NCBI RefSeq assembly: GCF_000003855.2
Contig: NW_003101681.1
Span: forward strand, 272,819 to 336,818
Direction: 5' to 3'
DNA length: 64,000 nt
Source: Blastomyces gilchristii SLH14081
Taxonomy: Eukaryota > Ascomycota > Eurotiomycetes > Onygenales > Ajellomycetaceae
Part shown: one piece after another, positions 48,729 through 59,490 of the stretch
How positions within the stretch are numbered: position 1 is the first letter of the stretch
Layout: each line of letters starts with the position of its first letter
Notes under the pieces: generated by a model
The model's input: only the letters and a program-made list of their open reading frames with translations
What the model was told of the DNA's origin: nothing
Database searches by the model: none
Program-made: the position numbers and the translations under genes

Positions 48729-49696
48729 ATCGTTTGTTTGTTGGCTTGGGATCCATAGTCGATCGATTGCTCCCCCACGTCCCGTACATACAGTAGTACT
48801 GCACATCTTGGTTATATTTGACATCAACGTTTTACCCCTTCCGCTGCCAGGGCTACCTGTCGCTGAGAAGACGATCTAGGCTAGCCCAAGAGCAGCCCTT
48901 GCACCTCACACGCTCATCGCCTGTCGCCCGTCGCCCATCCATCGATACCTTTATTCTCCTTCGCTAGGCAAGCGTTGGTCCGCCCCGACCACCTCCGTCG
49001 TCTTTCTTTGAAGATAACAAACACAAATCTTCAACCGGTCAACGGCCCGTCATCGCCTGTCAACCCCTAGCGCGTTTCGTATTCCCAGCTGTCCGTCCAC
49101 CCATCTAGTTGTTCCTCGTCTTATCTATTATTGTGTGTGTTCTTGCGCTCAGATGATCTGTGTACAGTGTTGCTAACTTGTACTGATACGGCTGTAGCCC
49201 AAAAAGTTAGACCACGCAGCTTTTCGTTTGCGCCCAACCCCATTCACTTCCTTATATGACATCTCCAATCAGACTGGCCATTTGTACCTCGTCTATTGTT
49301 TTATCTGGCCCTTAATCCCGGTAGCATCCACCAGCCGTCTGTCGTTCGTCCTCACCTCCACCCCCTTCGTTCCCCCCGCCCTTTCCAATCTGTCCCCTCA
49401 CTATATTCGTTCGCTACCTCTACCCTATTCACCCTATTCGCGCATCTCAGCCCAACAGTCTTGACCCCGTTCATTATTATATGGAAGGCCTTGTATGACG
49501 AGCCTTGAAGGAAAGGGCATTGATCCTTGCCACCCCCGCCATACGCAGGTATCCGTATTGCATTGCTGGGTCTGGAACTTTAATGGTTTCGGATATTTGA
49601 CTTCGCGATTCGCCCAGACTGGTATACAATAAAAACGCTGCCACAAGAATTGGGAAGTCATAAAAGGCCAGAGACTTAAAAAGAGAAAACTGAAAG
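48724..49696 (+). promoter_or_regulatory. Probable promoter and 5' leader of the LIM-RhoGAP gene
   Basis: About 1 kb of CpG-bearing, C/T-rich DNA precedes the start codon, the usual look of fungal promoters and long 5' leaders. The transcription start cannot be placed. The frames at 49,228-49,508 and the minus frames over 49,434-49,890 have no support as genes. Confidence 0.4.
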
Positions 49697-52600
49697 ATGG
49701 AGTCGCCAACTGGCAACCCTGAGTCCCCTCTGGACGATGATATCCCATTTCCATGCCAGGGCTGCGGTGAGGTATGGCTTTGAGCACTCCCTGCGTCCCA
49801 AATTGATTTAAATTGCTTTCCTTTTTTACTAGAGTCTTCTTCCTTTGCTAATAGACATATGATATAAGATTTTGGAAGAAGGCAAAGCATTCGAATTAGG
49901 TGAGTTCATACGTCTTATCACCAACCCCATTAATTGGCACTTCCTGTGGGACATGAGGCTAACCTTAGTTAATAGCTGGGAAACGATGGCATATCGATTG
50001 TTTTCGATGCAACACCTGCGGTACCTTTCTCGATTCGGACGCAAACCTCCTTCTACTCGGCGATGGTTCCCTCATTTGCAACAACTGCACGTACAGTTGC
50101 AGTTCTTGCGGGAATAAGATTGAGGACCTTGCCATCCTTACTGGCGACCAGGCTTTTTGTGCCACTTGTTTTAAGTGTCGAAATTGCAAACGGAAGATCG
50201 AGAATCTTCGATATGCGCGCACATCTCAGGGTATATTTTGTATGGACTGCCATGAATCGCTGATGGCTCGACGAAGGAAACGGTCAGCCAGAGGACAACG
50301 GCAAAAGGTCCCCAATGTCCAGCTTGACAAATCTCTCCCGTCACTACCTCCAACCGTTGCTCCGAACAATGGTTTGGCGGAATTGGACACCCCCTCAGTG
50401 GATCCATACTTTGAAGCACCCGTTGAATTACCCTCTTCTCATCCAAGGTCCGAGGTGAGAAGGAGCTACATGGGGAATGATGCAAATGTGGAATCTCCCG
50501 AATCCAAACCCGTTAACCAAGGTGCGCCATTTACTCATATACAGTCCCAACATTTTTGCGATATGCTCTTTCACTAACCACTTGTGTTGCAATAGACAAT
50601 CTTATCCTCCCTGCTAGCACATACAAAAGCAATCGTCATTCTGCTATTTCACACAAATCTAATGCATCCGGTGGGGAAGAGTTCCTGATTCCTGTTGCAT
50701 TTGACCCTACACCCAGTGGACCCCACTCCCCTAATCCTCTGTCAGCAACTTCCAATGGCCCACTACCAGACTATTTTGGTCAGGATGCACCTAGGGACAG
50801 CTCTAAAAAGCAGCCTGTCGACCGACCTGGATACTTGCAGGACCCGAGTCACTCTGGGGCATCCTCTGAGCAACCAAGCCCATACCAGGAGAAGCGTCCT
50901 GCAGAACTAGACTCCCACAAACGCCAAGCTAGCACGGAAAATTCCAACACATCAATTCAAGCATCGTCTTCTAATAACAACGACAATATCCGCCAGCAGA
51001 GCATAGTTCAGAAGCAGACAGGCTTTGGAGCTGATATGCAGGGTCGTACAGATAAATTCAAATTGCAGGACGTCCCCAAAGGTAGAAAGTCGGGAGGCTC
51101 TGGGAACGCATCTCTATCCGACCTTAGCTTGACGGCTAGAGTGGAATTCCCCGCGAATGATGACATTGCTATGAGCCCTCCGCCTCGAGATTCCGCCCGG
51201 TCCGCCAAAGAAACGCCCATCGCTTCAGAACTAGATTCAACACCTTCACGTTTTTCACAGGAATCTCGCTCCAAGGAGAATGGGACCGCCGAACTTTCGA
51301 GACCGGGAATGCAATACCCGCCTAAAAGAGGCGATTCACTTGAGGCCAAACTGCATCAATCTCTCCAAAAGAAAGAAATGCAGCCTACCATGAAGCCTAC
51401 ACCCCCTACGTCTAGTAGAACGAATGATGCGACGCCCCCCACATCCTCGAATTTTCCTTCTCCTCCCACAGCGGACAGATCGTCGGATGCAAAGAGTTCC
51501 AAGGCTTCTGAATCCACTGTATCTAAGCGGGCCTCTGATACATTGGCTCCAGGCTCCACTCCCTCGCCCCATAAGCGCACTGCATCCGTCAATGTATCGA
51601 AACAGAAACCTTCGGGCCATCGCCGATCCCATTCTCGTCATGAATCTGTGAACACTCTGCATTCGGAAGGTCACCGTGAAGCTGATGCCGGTGGTTCCCC
51701 ATTGCTACGGTATAGTGGGGCTGGAGACTTCTCCCTGGACGAAGACATGGCACGGATTCTTGGTAGTGAGGATCTTCAAAACCAAGAATCCTTCCTAAAG
51801 CGTGTTTCAAACTCAGTCCGTCATGGAAGGAGCTTTAGCGATAAAGGTGCCCGACTCTCCAAGGAGCAGAAATGGCCCAAGTCACCCTCAACTGCAAGTA
51901 ACCATGCAAATGACATGAGCAGCCCAAATACCAGTTCCCCTGAACATCGGGACCAGCTTGCCTGGTACAAGAACGAGCTCCAAAGAGAGCGCCAGAAGAT
52001 TATTGAGAAGGATCAGAGGATTTCAGAGCTGGAGGCTTCGCTTAATTCCTCGACAAATATCAAACAAGTTAATACTGAACTTCGCGAGAAACGGTCCACC
52101 ATGGTATTCCTCGAGGCCCAGAAGGAGATCGTTATGCGAGAGCTGGAAGTTCTTACTGAACACATCAAAGCGGAGAAGCAAAGTGGCACTGCCGTTGATA
52201 TAGGGAAACTGAACAAAGCTGTACTCCGCGACTTCGCGCAGTCAGTACAACGCCTCAAAGATACATTTGCCCCTCAGATCGAAGAGTTGATTAAAAAGCG
52301 GAATGATATACTTGAAGAGTTGTCCAGCCTTGGCCGTATGAAAGATAAGAGCTTTCAGGAATTCGAACAGCTGTCCCTTAAGAACTCCCAACTTGCAGAG
52401 CTTAATAACGAGCTGGCACACCAAATCCAGGGTATTTACAAGGCTAATACCAACTCCATCGGGGAGGGTGGCCGCAAGGCCCCCAACGGCCTGGGTATTT
52501 ACTCCCACCAAAAGGATACTTCTGTCGCCTCAATTGAGGGTCGTGAACCTAGGCCGTCGAATGACCTTCACGTCTCGACTTCGAATACGCAATCCGAAGA

Positions 52601-53718
52601 CGCAGAACATCCCGCCCTCCTTCAAGGACCGCAGGTTGTCAGCATCCGAAAGGGTCAGGTTCGCAAGTTCAATTGGAAAAAAGGTGGCCAGCATGTTGCC
52701 AAGGGTGTGACGAAGGGCCTCAAGGGTGCTTTCAACTATGCCGAAGGCAAATATCAGCAACGAGAAGGCCATTTTACGGAAACTGCCCCCATATGGATCC
52801 ATATCATCGCAAGGCGGGGTGGAAGGACCCTCACGCGCTCAAATGCAAGAATCGTCTCGCCAAGGTTTTGGGTTTTTCGGCAACCAAAAGGCCAAGCCTG
52901 GTGGTATATGGAAGGCGCCCTCCACTGACAGCACAATGGGGCTTGTTGAGGTTAATAATAATACTAATGGTGAGAACTATTATGAAACAAATATCTTTTC
53001 GCTTGAATGTTTAGCATGCTAACTATGATCTCTCGCTCAGCACTTTTTGGTTGCGATCTTGAACAACGCATCGAAGTTGAGAAGTGTGTAATTCCCGGCA
53101 TCGTCACGCGCTGTATTGAGGAAGTAGAGCTCCGAGGTACGGACCCAAAACTTATTCATTCGTTGTGTTCATTCAAAACCCTTCCTTGTAGATGATGTTA
53201 ACAACTTTTGACTTCCCGCAGGCATGGATTGTGAGGGCATTTACCGCAAATCCGGTGGTAGCTCTCAAGTGCAGATGATCCGAGATGGTTTCGAGAAGTC
53301 CCCAGATTACGACATCTCCGACCCAGATCTCGATATCCACGCCGTCACCTCAGCGCTGAAACAGTATTTCCGCAAACTACCCACTCCGCTAATCACATAC
53401 CATGTCTACGACCTACTCCTAGACGCCACGGGCGTTACGCCAGCCTCCGCCCGTATAGACGTGATGCGTCGCGCCCTCCTGACTCTGCCAAACGTACACC
53501 GCGACGTACTTGAATTTTTGATTTTCCATCTCCGGCGCGTTGTGGAGCGCGAGAAAGAGAATTTGATGACGAGCTTGAATGTTGCGGTGGTGTTTGCGCC
53601 GACGATTCTGAGACCTGAGAGCTTGAGTCGGGAAATGAGTGATGTGAATAAGAAGAATGAGGTGTTGCAGTTTTTGGTTGACAATTGTCAGGATATATTC
53701 ATGGGGATGCAGGATTAG
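49697..53718 (+). CDS. LIM-domain Rho GTPase-activating protein (one-base frameshift)
   Basis: Six exons: 49,697-49,771, 49,869-49,899, 49,976-50,521, 50,596-52,969, 53,041-53,136 and 53,222-53,718, with GT-AG introns of 71-97 bp. The product is about 1,205 residues. LIM domain 1 spans about residues 20-73 (CQGC ... WHIDCFRCNTC ... CNNC) and LIM domain 2 about 77-128 (CSSC ... CATCFKCRNC ... CMDC). A long Ser/Pro-rich disordered region follows, then a coiled coil at about 670-825 and a RhoGAP domain from about 1,020. The Arg finger is in 'GIYRKSG' (about Arg1049), and 'LKQYFRKLPTPLI' follows. LIM-RhoGAPs (yeast Rga1/Rga2 type) speed GTP hydrolysis by Rho/Cdc42 at sites of polar growth. Exon lengths sum to one base too many: the frame must shift at the five C at 52,786-52,790, where removing one C restores 'TAPYGSISSQGG'. 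This is a sequencing or assembly error, or a real inactivating change. Confidence 0.9.
52786..52790 (+). other. C5 run: apparent +1 frameshift in the LIM-RhoGAP gene
   Basis: Upstream coding text ('GAFNYAEGKYQQREGHFTE') and downstream text ('SSRQGFGFFGNQK') are in different frames, no GT-AG intron fits between them, and one base fewer in this run joins them. Confidence 0.7.
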
Positions 53719-53848
53719 TTTTTTCTTGTTTCTTTTCTTGCTTCGCCTTTCTCTCCCATTTTCACTACTCCGCTTGGTCTCCTGCTTCATCACTGGCCTC
53801 TTTTACTTTTCTTTCTGGTTTATTTACTTTTCGCGATTGGATGAATGA

Positions 53849-53890
<42 letters not shown>

Positions 53891-54359
53891 GTTTTGCGTT
53901 TGCGTTTACTCGAGCTGCTGCTTGCATTCATACCACTGCGCTTTTTTTCCCCATTATTTTAACGGGACATGAAATCCGAGTTGATGAGGCTGCTCCCACG
54001 AAGCCATGGAATCATCCTCTAGATTGGATAATCATCCCCCTTTTTTTTTTATTATTGCTGTTTTACCTACATTTCCAATCTTATACTGCATTTTGTCGCA
54101 CGTTCGTGTTCATTGCTATTCCATCAAATACCACCTGAAAGTTGTTTTTTGCCTATATACCATCCCTCCCGTCCTTACTAAACACTGCGCACTGAAAAAA
54201 GTGATGGAACTTGCTTGCCCTTATAAAGCCTGTTTATTATCATTGTTATTATTACTATCCATTATTTGCTTGGTTTTCTTTCTCCTGGCGGAGATACCCA
54301 GCCTTCATGCCTTGAGGGTATTTTTGTGTCATCTCTCTCACCACAACCTGGATCACTTC
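53719..54359. other. 3' flank of the LIM-RhoGAP gene
   Basis: T-rich DNA including a run of 38 T at 53,852-53,889 (minus-strand poly-A). No gene is supported: the plus frames here are Phe/Leu-rich products of the T tracts. Confidence 0.6.
53852..53889. repeat. Poly-T tract (38 nt)
   Basis: An uninterrupted run of T just 133 bp after the RhoGAP stop codon. Confidence 0.95.
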
Positions 54360-54461
54360 GTACCACTCCACTATTTTTTGGTATGAGAGAATTTGAGACA
54401 AATGAGACAAATACAATAAGGTGGTACTGTACCTTCTCATACTAAATTTGTGCAGTGGTAC
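54360..54461. repeat. Imperfect inverted repeat (stem-loop)
   Basis: The left arm at 54,360-54,388 begins GTACCACTCCAC and ends GGTATGAGA. The right arm at 54,435-54,461 begins TCTCATACTAA and ends GCAGTGGTAC. The arms pair over most of about 28 bp with a 46-bp loop. It lies at the left edge of a CpG-poor segment of about 500 bp in the otherwise GC-normal island, so it may mark a small decayed insertion. Confidence 0.65.
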
Positions 54462-54950
54462 ATTATAAACAGAGAGTGGCATGATTCACTCAGGTTGTGA
54501 AATATGTTACTCCATCTTCTCATCAATTTCCTTTTTCCCTCTCTTCCCATCTTATGTTTTATTCTATCTATGCTTCCTCCTTTATATCCATTTATCTGTC
54601 CAATATTTATATCTTCTTCTAAACTTCCCAATTCCTAAAACTCTCAGGGACATGCTGTTCAGTCTTATATGAATCCAGTCTCTGCATGCTCTCATAAGTT
54701 GTGTTTTCTCACATGTGATGCCATGTAATACAGTTAGCTCATTCACAAATAGCTTCTTTCTTCTTTCTTCCAATCACCACATCCTGGCTTCATGTTTGGT
54801 GCTTAGTGCTGTATATAGCAATGATGATGACAATGATGATGAAATTCAAAACTAGATGCATATGTGATAAATGAGTTTACTTTTTTTTTCTTTTGATTTT
54901 TTTTTTTTTTTTTAACTTTTTCTTGCTCCCCTTCTTAGGGAAGAGTCCAT
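54462..54950. other. CpG-poor AT-rich segment inside the gene island
   Basis: The texture resembles the flanking isochores and differs from its neighbours on both sides. It ends in T-rich runs near 54,880-54,915. No coding region is recognised. It may be an old mobile-element insertion between the convergent genes. Confidence 0.45.
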
Positions 54951-54951
54951 T

Positions 54952-55140
54952 TTACTTTTGCATCTGTGTAGTTGAGAGGTAGTGAGAAGAGATATCCAGT
55001 TTCTTTAGTTTCGCACCTAAGCGCCTCCCTCCACTGAACTTTGCCAGCTGTTTATCATCCTTCCTATTCCTTCTTTTTGATATTCTTTCAATATCAACGG
55101 GTGCATCCAAGAAGATATCTTGCAACCACGGGAATATCAT
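54952..55140 (-). CDS. Hypothetical small ORF, 62 aa
   Basis: An ATG at 55,138-55,140 opens a frame to a stop at 54,952. The product starts 'MIFPWLQDIFLDAPVDIERI' and is Lys/Arg-rich in the middle ('SKRRNRKDD'). CpG is retained and the text looks like real protein. It lies downstream of ask1 on the same strand. It could be a small gene, the last exon of an unrecognised one, or a fragment. Confidence 0.3.
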   Translation of the reverse strand: MIFPWLQDIFLDAPVDIERISKRRNRKDDKQLAKFSGGRRLGAKLKKLDISSHYLSTTQMQK

Positions 55141-55364
55141 TGGGGGTCGCCATTCCAACCGTCACATTCCATATACCTTAATCGTTTGGTTAAATTTACA
55201 CAGGTACCAAGCTATAATCTGTGAGTTTTATTCGTAGAGTTTCATACAAACTTACTCAAGTAGATCCGCTTAACCGCGTCCAGTAGTAAAACGGTATATG
55301 TTTAAAGTGCGCATGGCAATTTTATTATGCCTTGTATATTTTGTTATTGTATTATCATTACTAT
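55141..55364. other. 3' flank of ask1, nothing recognised
   Basis: AT-rich sequence between the small ORF and the ask1 stop codon. Confidence 0.5.
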
Positions 55365-56968
55365 TCAGAAGCTCTCGTCTTCCAACCCGGCTGCGCGACG
55401 AATGACGCTAGGGCTACTTTCATCCTCGTCCGTGATATCATCGCCGCAACCGGCGGTGTAGAGGAGTTCAGAAACGATTCGCTTGGAGGCTTCTTTCGCT
55501 GTGATTTTGTATTTTCTCAGTTAGTTGGTTTGCAACAAAGCATACTTTCCCTCGCCCCAACGCTGAGTCTCAACCTGTCCATATAAGGTGGTGAGTGAGT
55601 TGCCATTGCTAAAACATACCTGGAGTCTGAAGCAGCCTGCTCTGCGGAATATGAAACTGGATCGTTTTCGGTGGACTATGGCCAAACAGCGCGGTGGGGT
55701 CATCTTCATCGTCGTCATCGAGGTCATCGTCACTAGGCCATTCTCCGGATTTATTTGGCAGCCGCGAAGGGTTGTGTTCGGCTGGCGCAAGCACGCTTAT
55801 GCCCGGTCGTGGGAGTCGGGATGGTTTGTTTGGCCGTCGCTGACGAGGTGGTCTATCATTATCATCATCGTCGTCGTCATCCTTGATCGGGGACGAGAAA
55901 ATCTCTGAGTGAAGTTTTGGCACTTCGATTTCAGGGCTGGAGATGGGTGAGGAGTCCAGGTAGCCCGGCTTGGGCTTGAATCTGGGCGTGCTGATGCCTC
56001 GGGTATCGTGGCCGTAGGTTTTGCGGGCAGTGGCGAGGGGTGTTGCCTGGATACGGTAGGTTTTATCTAGGACGCGGTGGAGGACGGGATCTGTTGGCTT
56101 GCCGGCCTTTTTCGATGTGGATGGCATCTGATGCGGGGTGAGTGGGGCGAACGCTGAGGTTGTTGGCGTTACGGCCGTGTCTCGTGCGCCGCCGTGGGTC
56201 CATTGTGACCTCCCAGGAGTGACTGGGTCCGCGTTTCTTGATTGGGAGGGGGTGTCATCCCATTCGTGGCGGAGAGTTTCATAGGAGGAGGGGTAGTCGA
56301 TGGATGAGCTGGTAATATCGTCGATCTCATCCCGTATTGAATGTGATTTTGGTCGCAGGGTGCTGTGGGATGGTGTTATTGTGAGGGAAGAGAGGTCCGG
56401 AGCATCATCTCGGTGGTGGAGGTTTAACGATTCAGATGACGGAGTGGCATATGATGCCGCAGCATCTTCGTCTGTGGAGGTGCGGGTGGTGTATGTAGAG
56501 TTCTCAGTGTAAGTGCCTTCCTGTCCGCTGTCACTGGGTGGGTGTTCTTCGTAGCCGGAAAGCGACACATTGGCACTAGACTCAAAGAATTGTTTCCAAA
56601 ACTAATTTATTTATAAGTTAGTTATAATAGGTGGCACTTTTGCACTGCGGACTGCGTGTTGTTGGAGACGGCCAACCTTTGACCCCTCCCATACTTCTCT
56701 CGACTGCCCAGAGTATTGTTCAACGGTGGGAAGAATGCTTGTGGTAACTATCCTGTGAGCACGGCTGAAATTGTGATCAATTTCTATAAAGTGGCACATA
56801 TATTTATTAGTTTCTTGATATGTCTAGCTTCTTCATGTCATTACGGATAACGCAGAGCGCGGATGATGGCAGAACTGCACCTTGCAGGGTCAATGTTATA
56901 GACTGCTCCAGTCTCTCTAGCTCCTCAGTCAGTGTCAGGTTCCGTTGGGCTGGGTTAGGACGTGACAT
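55365..56968 (-). CDS. ask1: DASH/Dam1 complex subunit Ask1
   Basis: Four exons on the minus strand: 56,881-56,968, 56,677-56,783, 55,620-56,601 and 55,365-55,498. They join in frame to 1,311 nt, giving 436 residues. The start is the ATG at 56,966-56,968 ('MSRPNPAQRNLTLTEELERL'). The conserved Ask1 N-terminal domain (about residues 1-80) continues across two introns with 'EIDHNFSRAHRIVTTSILP' and 'FWKQFFESSANVSLSGYEE'. The long middle is Ser/Thr/Pro- and Asp-rich, with several SP/TP sites, as expected for a Cdk target. The last exon gives 'KEASKRIVSELLYTAG' and ends 'GLEDESF', the conserved tail. Ask1 is part of the ring-forming complex that couples kinetochores to spindle microtubules. All introns are GT-AG. 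The gene is convergent with the LIM-RhoGAP gene and looks intact. Confidence 0.93.
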
Positions 56969-57490
56969 TGTGCCTCTTGAATTCTATGTAACGGGACTTC
57001 AATTGAGTAGGGACTAGACGGCGAAAAGATGAAGTTGGCTTCCTGATTTGCACAAAGAATGTTTACAGCCTGTGGCGTATTTATGTTGGTGATTACTACA
57101 CCTACCCTAATCACGTGCCACCCAACTTACCCAACGTATATATAGTTTCACCCTAGATAGATTATAGATGATAACATTATCCTCTAACAGGTTATGAGGC
57201 TCTTTTATGAATAATCACTGATAATATGCTAATCACATCTTCATATATTATTAAACATGTTTAAATATCTCTTTATAAATAGTTAAATCTATAATTAATT
57301 TAAGATTCAGTAGAATATTAGATTTGATGAAGAAATACATATCTGTGTATAGAAAAAGAAATTCAGAAACACTGAAAGTGTAACAGAAAGTAATAGTGAG
57401 CTCATTAATATCTGTAATAAATTAAAGAATAACTATAATAAATAAGTTTAATAATAATTTTAAAGATCTGTGTTATACTTTCAGCTGTAT
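56969..57490. other. 5' flank of ask1 and transition to the right AT-rich block
   Basis: About 160 bp of CpG-bearing upstream DNA ends near 57,130, after which CpG disappears. No second gene is seen, so the ask1 promoter must lie within a few hundred bases of the isochore edge. Confidence 0.5.
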
Positions 57491-58005
57491 TTAGACTTAT
57501 TACTGAGATTATGAATTTCACATTTAATCTTATTTAGTTTGATCTTATACATTTCTTGATATGAATTCTGCTGAGACTAGTTATTAAAAAAACATGTAAA
57601 GTAACTATATATCAGATCTTAAAATGAAATCATGACTTGAAAAAAATGAGAAAGTAATTTCATTTAGTCTCATTTAGTCTCATTCTTGATATAAAGTTAC
57701 TATTTTTAGACATTTTAAGGTTTTTTTTAGACTATTTTTAATTTTTTAAAAAGTAATGCTTTTTAATAACACTTAAATAAGATTTAAAGTCATTTAAAGC
57801 AATAAAAATAATTTAAATTGAGAAGTGAAAATCATAATCTTATTTAAAAAATGTAATAAGAGTAGATAGTAAGTCTTACTAAGACAGTATAAGACTACTA
57901 TCTAATGTTAAAACTGTGTAATGAAATCAGTTAAATTAGTAATAAGACTATCAAAAAACCTGATTCTGATCTCAGATACAGTTATATAATCAGTCTAGCT
58001 ATGTT
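57484..58005 (+). mobile_element. hAT-like MITE, copy 4 (506 bp, 57,492-57,997)
   Basis: The body is 57,492-57,997, in the same orientation and of the same 506-bp length as copy 1. The left end TAGACTTATTACTGAG corresponds to TAGACTGGCCGCCGGG in copy 1, so every CpG and most GG/CC are lost. The flanking 8-mers are GCTGTATT and GCTATGTT, a target duplication with two differences. It is the most decayed copy and shows CpA-to-TpA changes as well (GTCTCATTT to ATCTTATTT). Confidence 0.85.
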
Positions 58006-58149
58006 AAGACTCTGTTGCAGTTTCACACAGCTTATTACTTCTCTATGAATGATTTCATTTATCTCACAGACTGTTTGAATCAGTTTTCAATCACTTTATA
58101 ACATTATTCAGATGTAATATTGTAAGAAATCCCGCTTCTTTAATATATG

Positions 58150-59490
58150 ATGAAGAGTTCAAAACTATTCAAAATGAATATTTTTCAGATATTAAAAGAG
58201 TCAAAACAGATTGCTGAAATAAATTTCTTGAAGAAGTATAAGAAAAAGAAGTCTTTAAAGCCTTCAACTGTACTAAAACAAGAAGTGTAGCAAAGCTTTC
58301 AATCTTAGAATATGAATTTCAGAATATATTGTATACAGCAAACTCTTTTGATGAAAAATATCAAGCTTTTATGAGAATTCTCTTTCAAAACTCATCACAT
58401 TTAGAAGAGAAGAATATGTCATTTCATGAATATATTGATGAAAATAACTGGGAATGGCCTGAGCTTACATGTGATGAACTAGAGTTAGTAATATTCTCAA
58501 GTTCAATTAAGACTGCTGCAGGGCCTGATTCAATTAATCACTTAATTATTCAAAACACATATTCCTACTTGAAGAATGAATATTTTGAGCTCTTTTTCAA
58601 TCTCTTAAAAAATGAGTATCACTCTGAATGCTGGAGAGAAGCTACTGGAGTAATCCTTGCAAAATCTAATAGAAAAGCTTCAATTTCTAAGTTATATAGA
58701 GTAATATCTCTGTTGAACTGTTTGAGAAAAATTTTAGAAAAGATAATAGCTACTAGATTATCTTTTATAAGCTCTATTAGTAATTCTCTTCTATTTAATA
58801 AACAAATGAGAGATAGAAAACAATGTTCTGCAATTGATACTATTCTTTCAGTTATTCATGATATTCAAGTAGCAAAGCATGAAGACCTGGTCTCAACTGC
58901 AGTTTTTATTGATATAAAAGATGCATTTAATCATGTTTCAAAGTCTAAGATGATTCAAACTTTGAAGATATTAAAACTGTCACTTTCTCTAATAAAATGA
59001 GTTAATTATTTTATATTCAAAAGAATTATACAACTATTCTTTGATAGAAGAAAATAAGATAAAACTGAGATAAAAATAGAAGTATCATAAGAATCTTCAA
59101 TCTCACCTGTTTTATTTGCAATATACACTGCATATCTATTCAAGAATAGAGAGATGAAAATAATGAGATCTTCAAGTTATATAGAGGATATTGATCTACT
59201 CTACAGTCAATAATAATCAAAGAGAATTTAGAAATGATTGAGAAAGTAGTAAAGAAAATCTTTGTTAGAGCAGATATCAATCTAATTCAATTTAATATGA
59301 ATAAAACTGAGTTAATTCACTTTTTTTCCAGATTTAATGAGAAAGAACTAAGTCTAACTCTTTTGAATAAAGAGATTAAACCCAGTTTGAATGTCAAATA
59401 GCTAGAAGTATGGTTAAACTCCAAGTTGAATTTTAAATATTATATTCAACAAAGAATTATCAAGATAGAGAGACTACTGAATATAATTCA
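58150..59490 (+). mobile_element. LINE (Tad1-like) reverse transcriptase relic
   Basis: The plus strand reads as the linker and reverse transcriptase of a non-LTR retrotransposon. 'KEVFKAFNCTKTR' lies near 58,250. The long open frame at 58,329-59,000 (223 aa) contains 'SSIKTAAGPDSINHLIIQ', 'ECWREATGVILAKSNRK', 'LYRVISLLNCLRKILEKII', 'KQCSAIDTILSVIHDIQ' and 'STAVFIDIKDAFNHVS' (the RT motif with catalytic Asp). Past the stop come 'SSISPVLFAIYTAYLF' near 59,100 (expected QGSPxSPxLF), 'SSYIEDIDLLYS' near 59,175 (the catalytic YxDD box, now YIED) and 'MNKTELIHFFSRF' near 59,300. The endonuclease is absent, with MITE copy 4 sitting just upstream. RNase H is missing: the text stops near 59,490 at a CpG-bearing junction. 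The element is dead. Confidence 0.85.

Larger units (their letters stand above)
45480..57130. other. GC-normal gene island
   Basis: CpG is present at ordinary frequency, introns have canonical fungal borders, and two conserved genes lie here. The left edge is near 45.48 kb and the right edge near 57.13 kb. An AT-richer, CpG-poor segment at about 54.38-54.88 kb lies inside the island. Confidence 0.8.

Noticed and set aside
48486..48879. ORFs of 113 and 117 aa over the TC microsatellite
   Set aside because: They exist only because the dinucleotide repeat has no stops in these frames (Arg-Glu and Ser-Leu runs).
50053..52802. Several antisense ORFs of 60-113 aa across the LIM-RhoGAP gene
   Set aside because: They are shadows of the conserved coding frame on the plus strand.
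55250..55320. Possible tRNA gene in the short CpG-bearing stretch upstream of ask1's stop
   Set aside because: No cloverleaf with matching A and B boxes could be drawn.
55588..56512. Plus-strand ORFs across ask1 (55,588-55,908 and 56,300-56,512)
   Set aside because: They are antisense to the long conserved ask1 exon.
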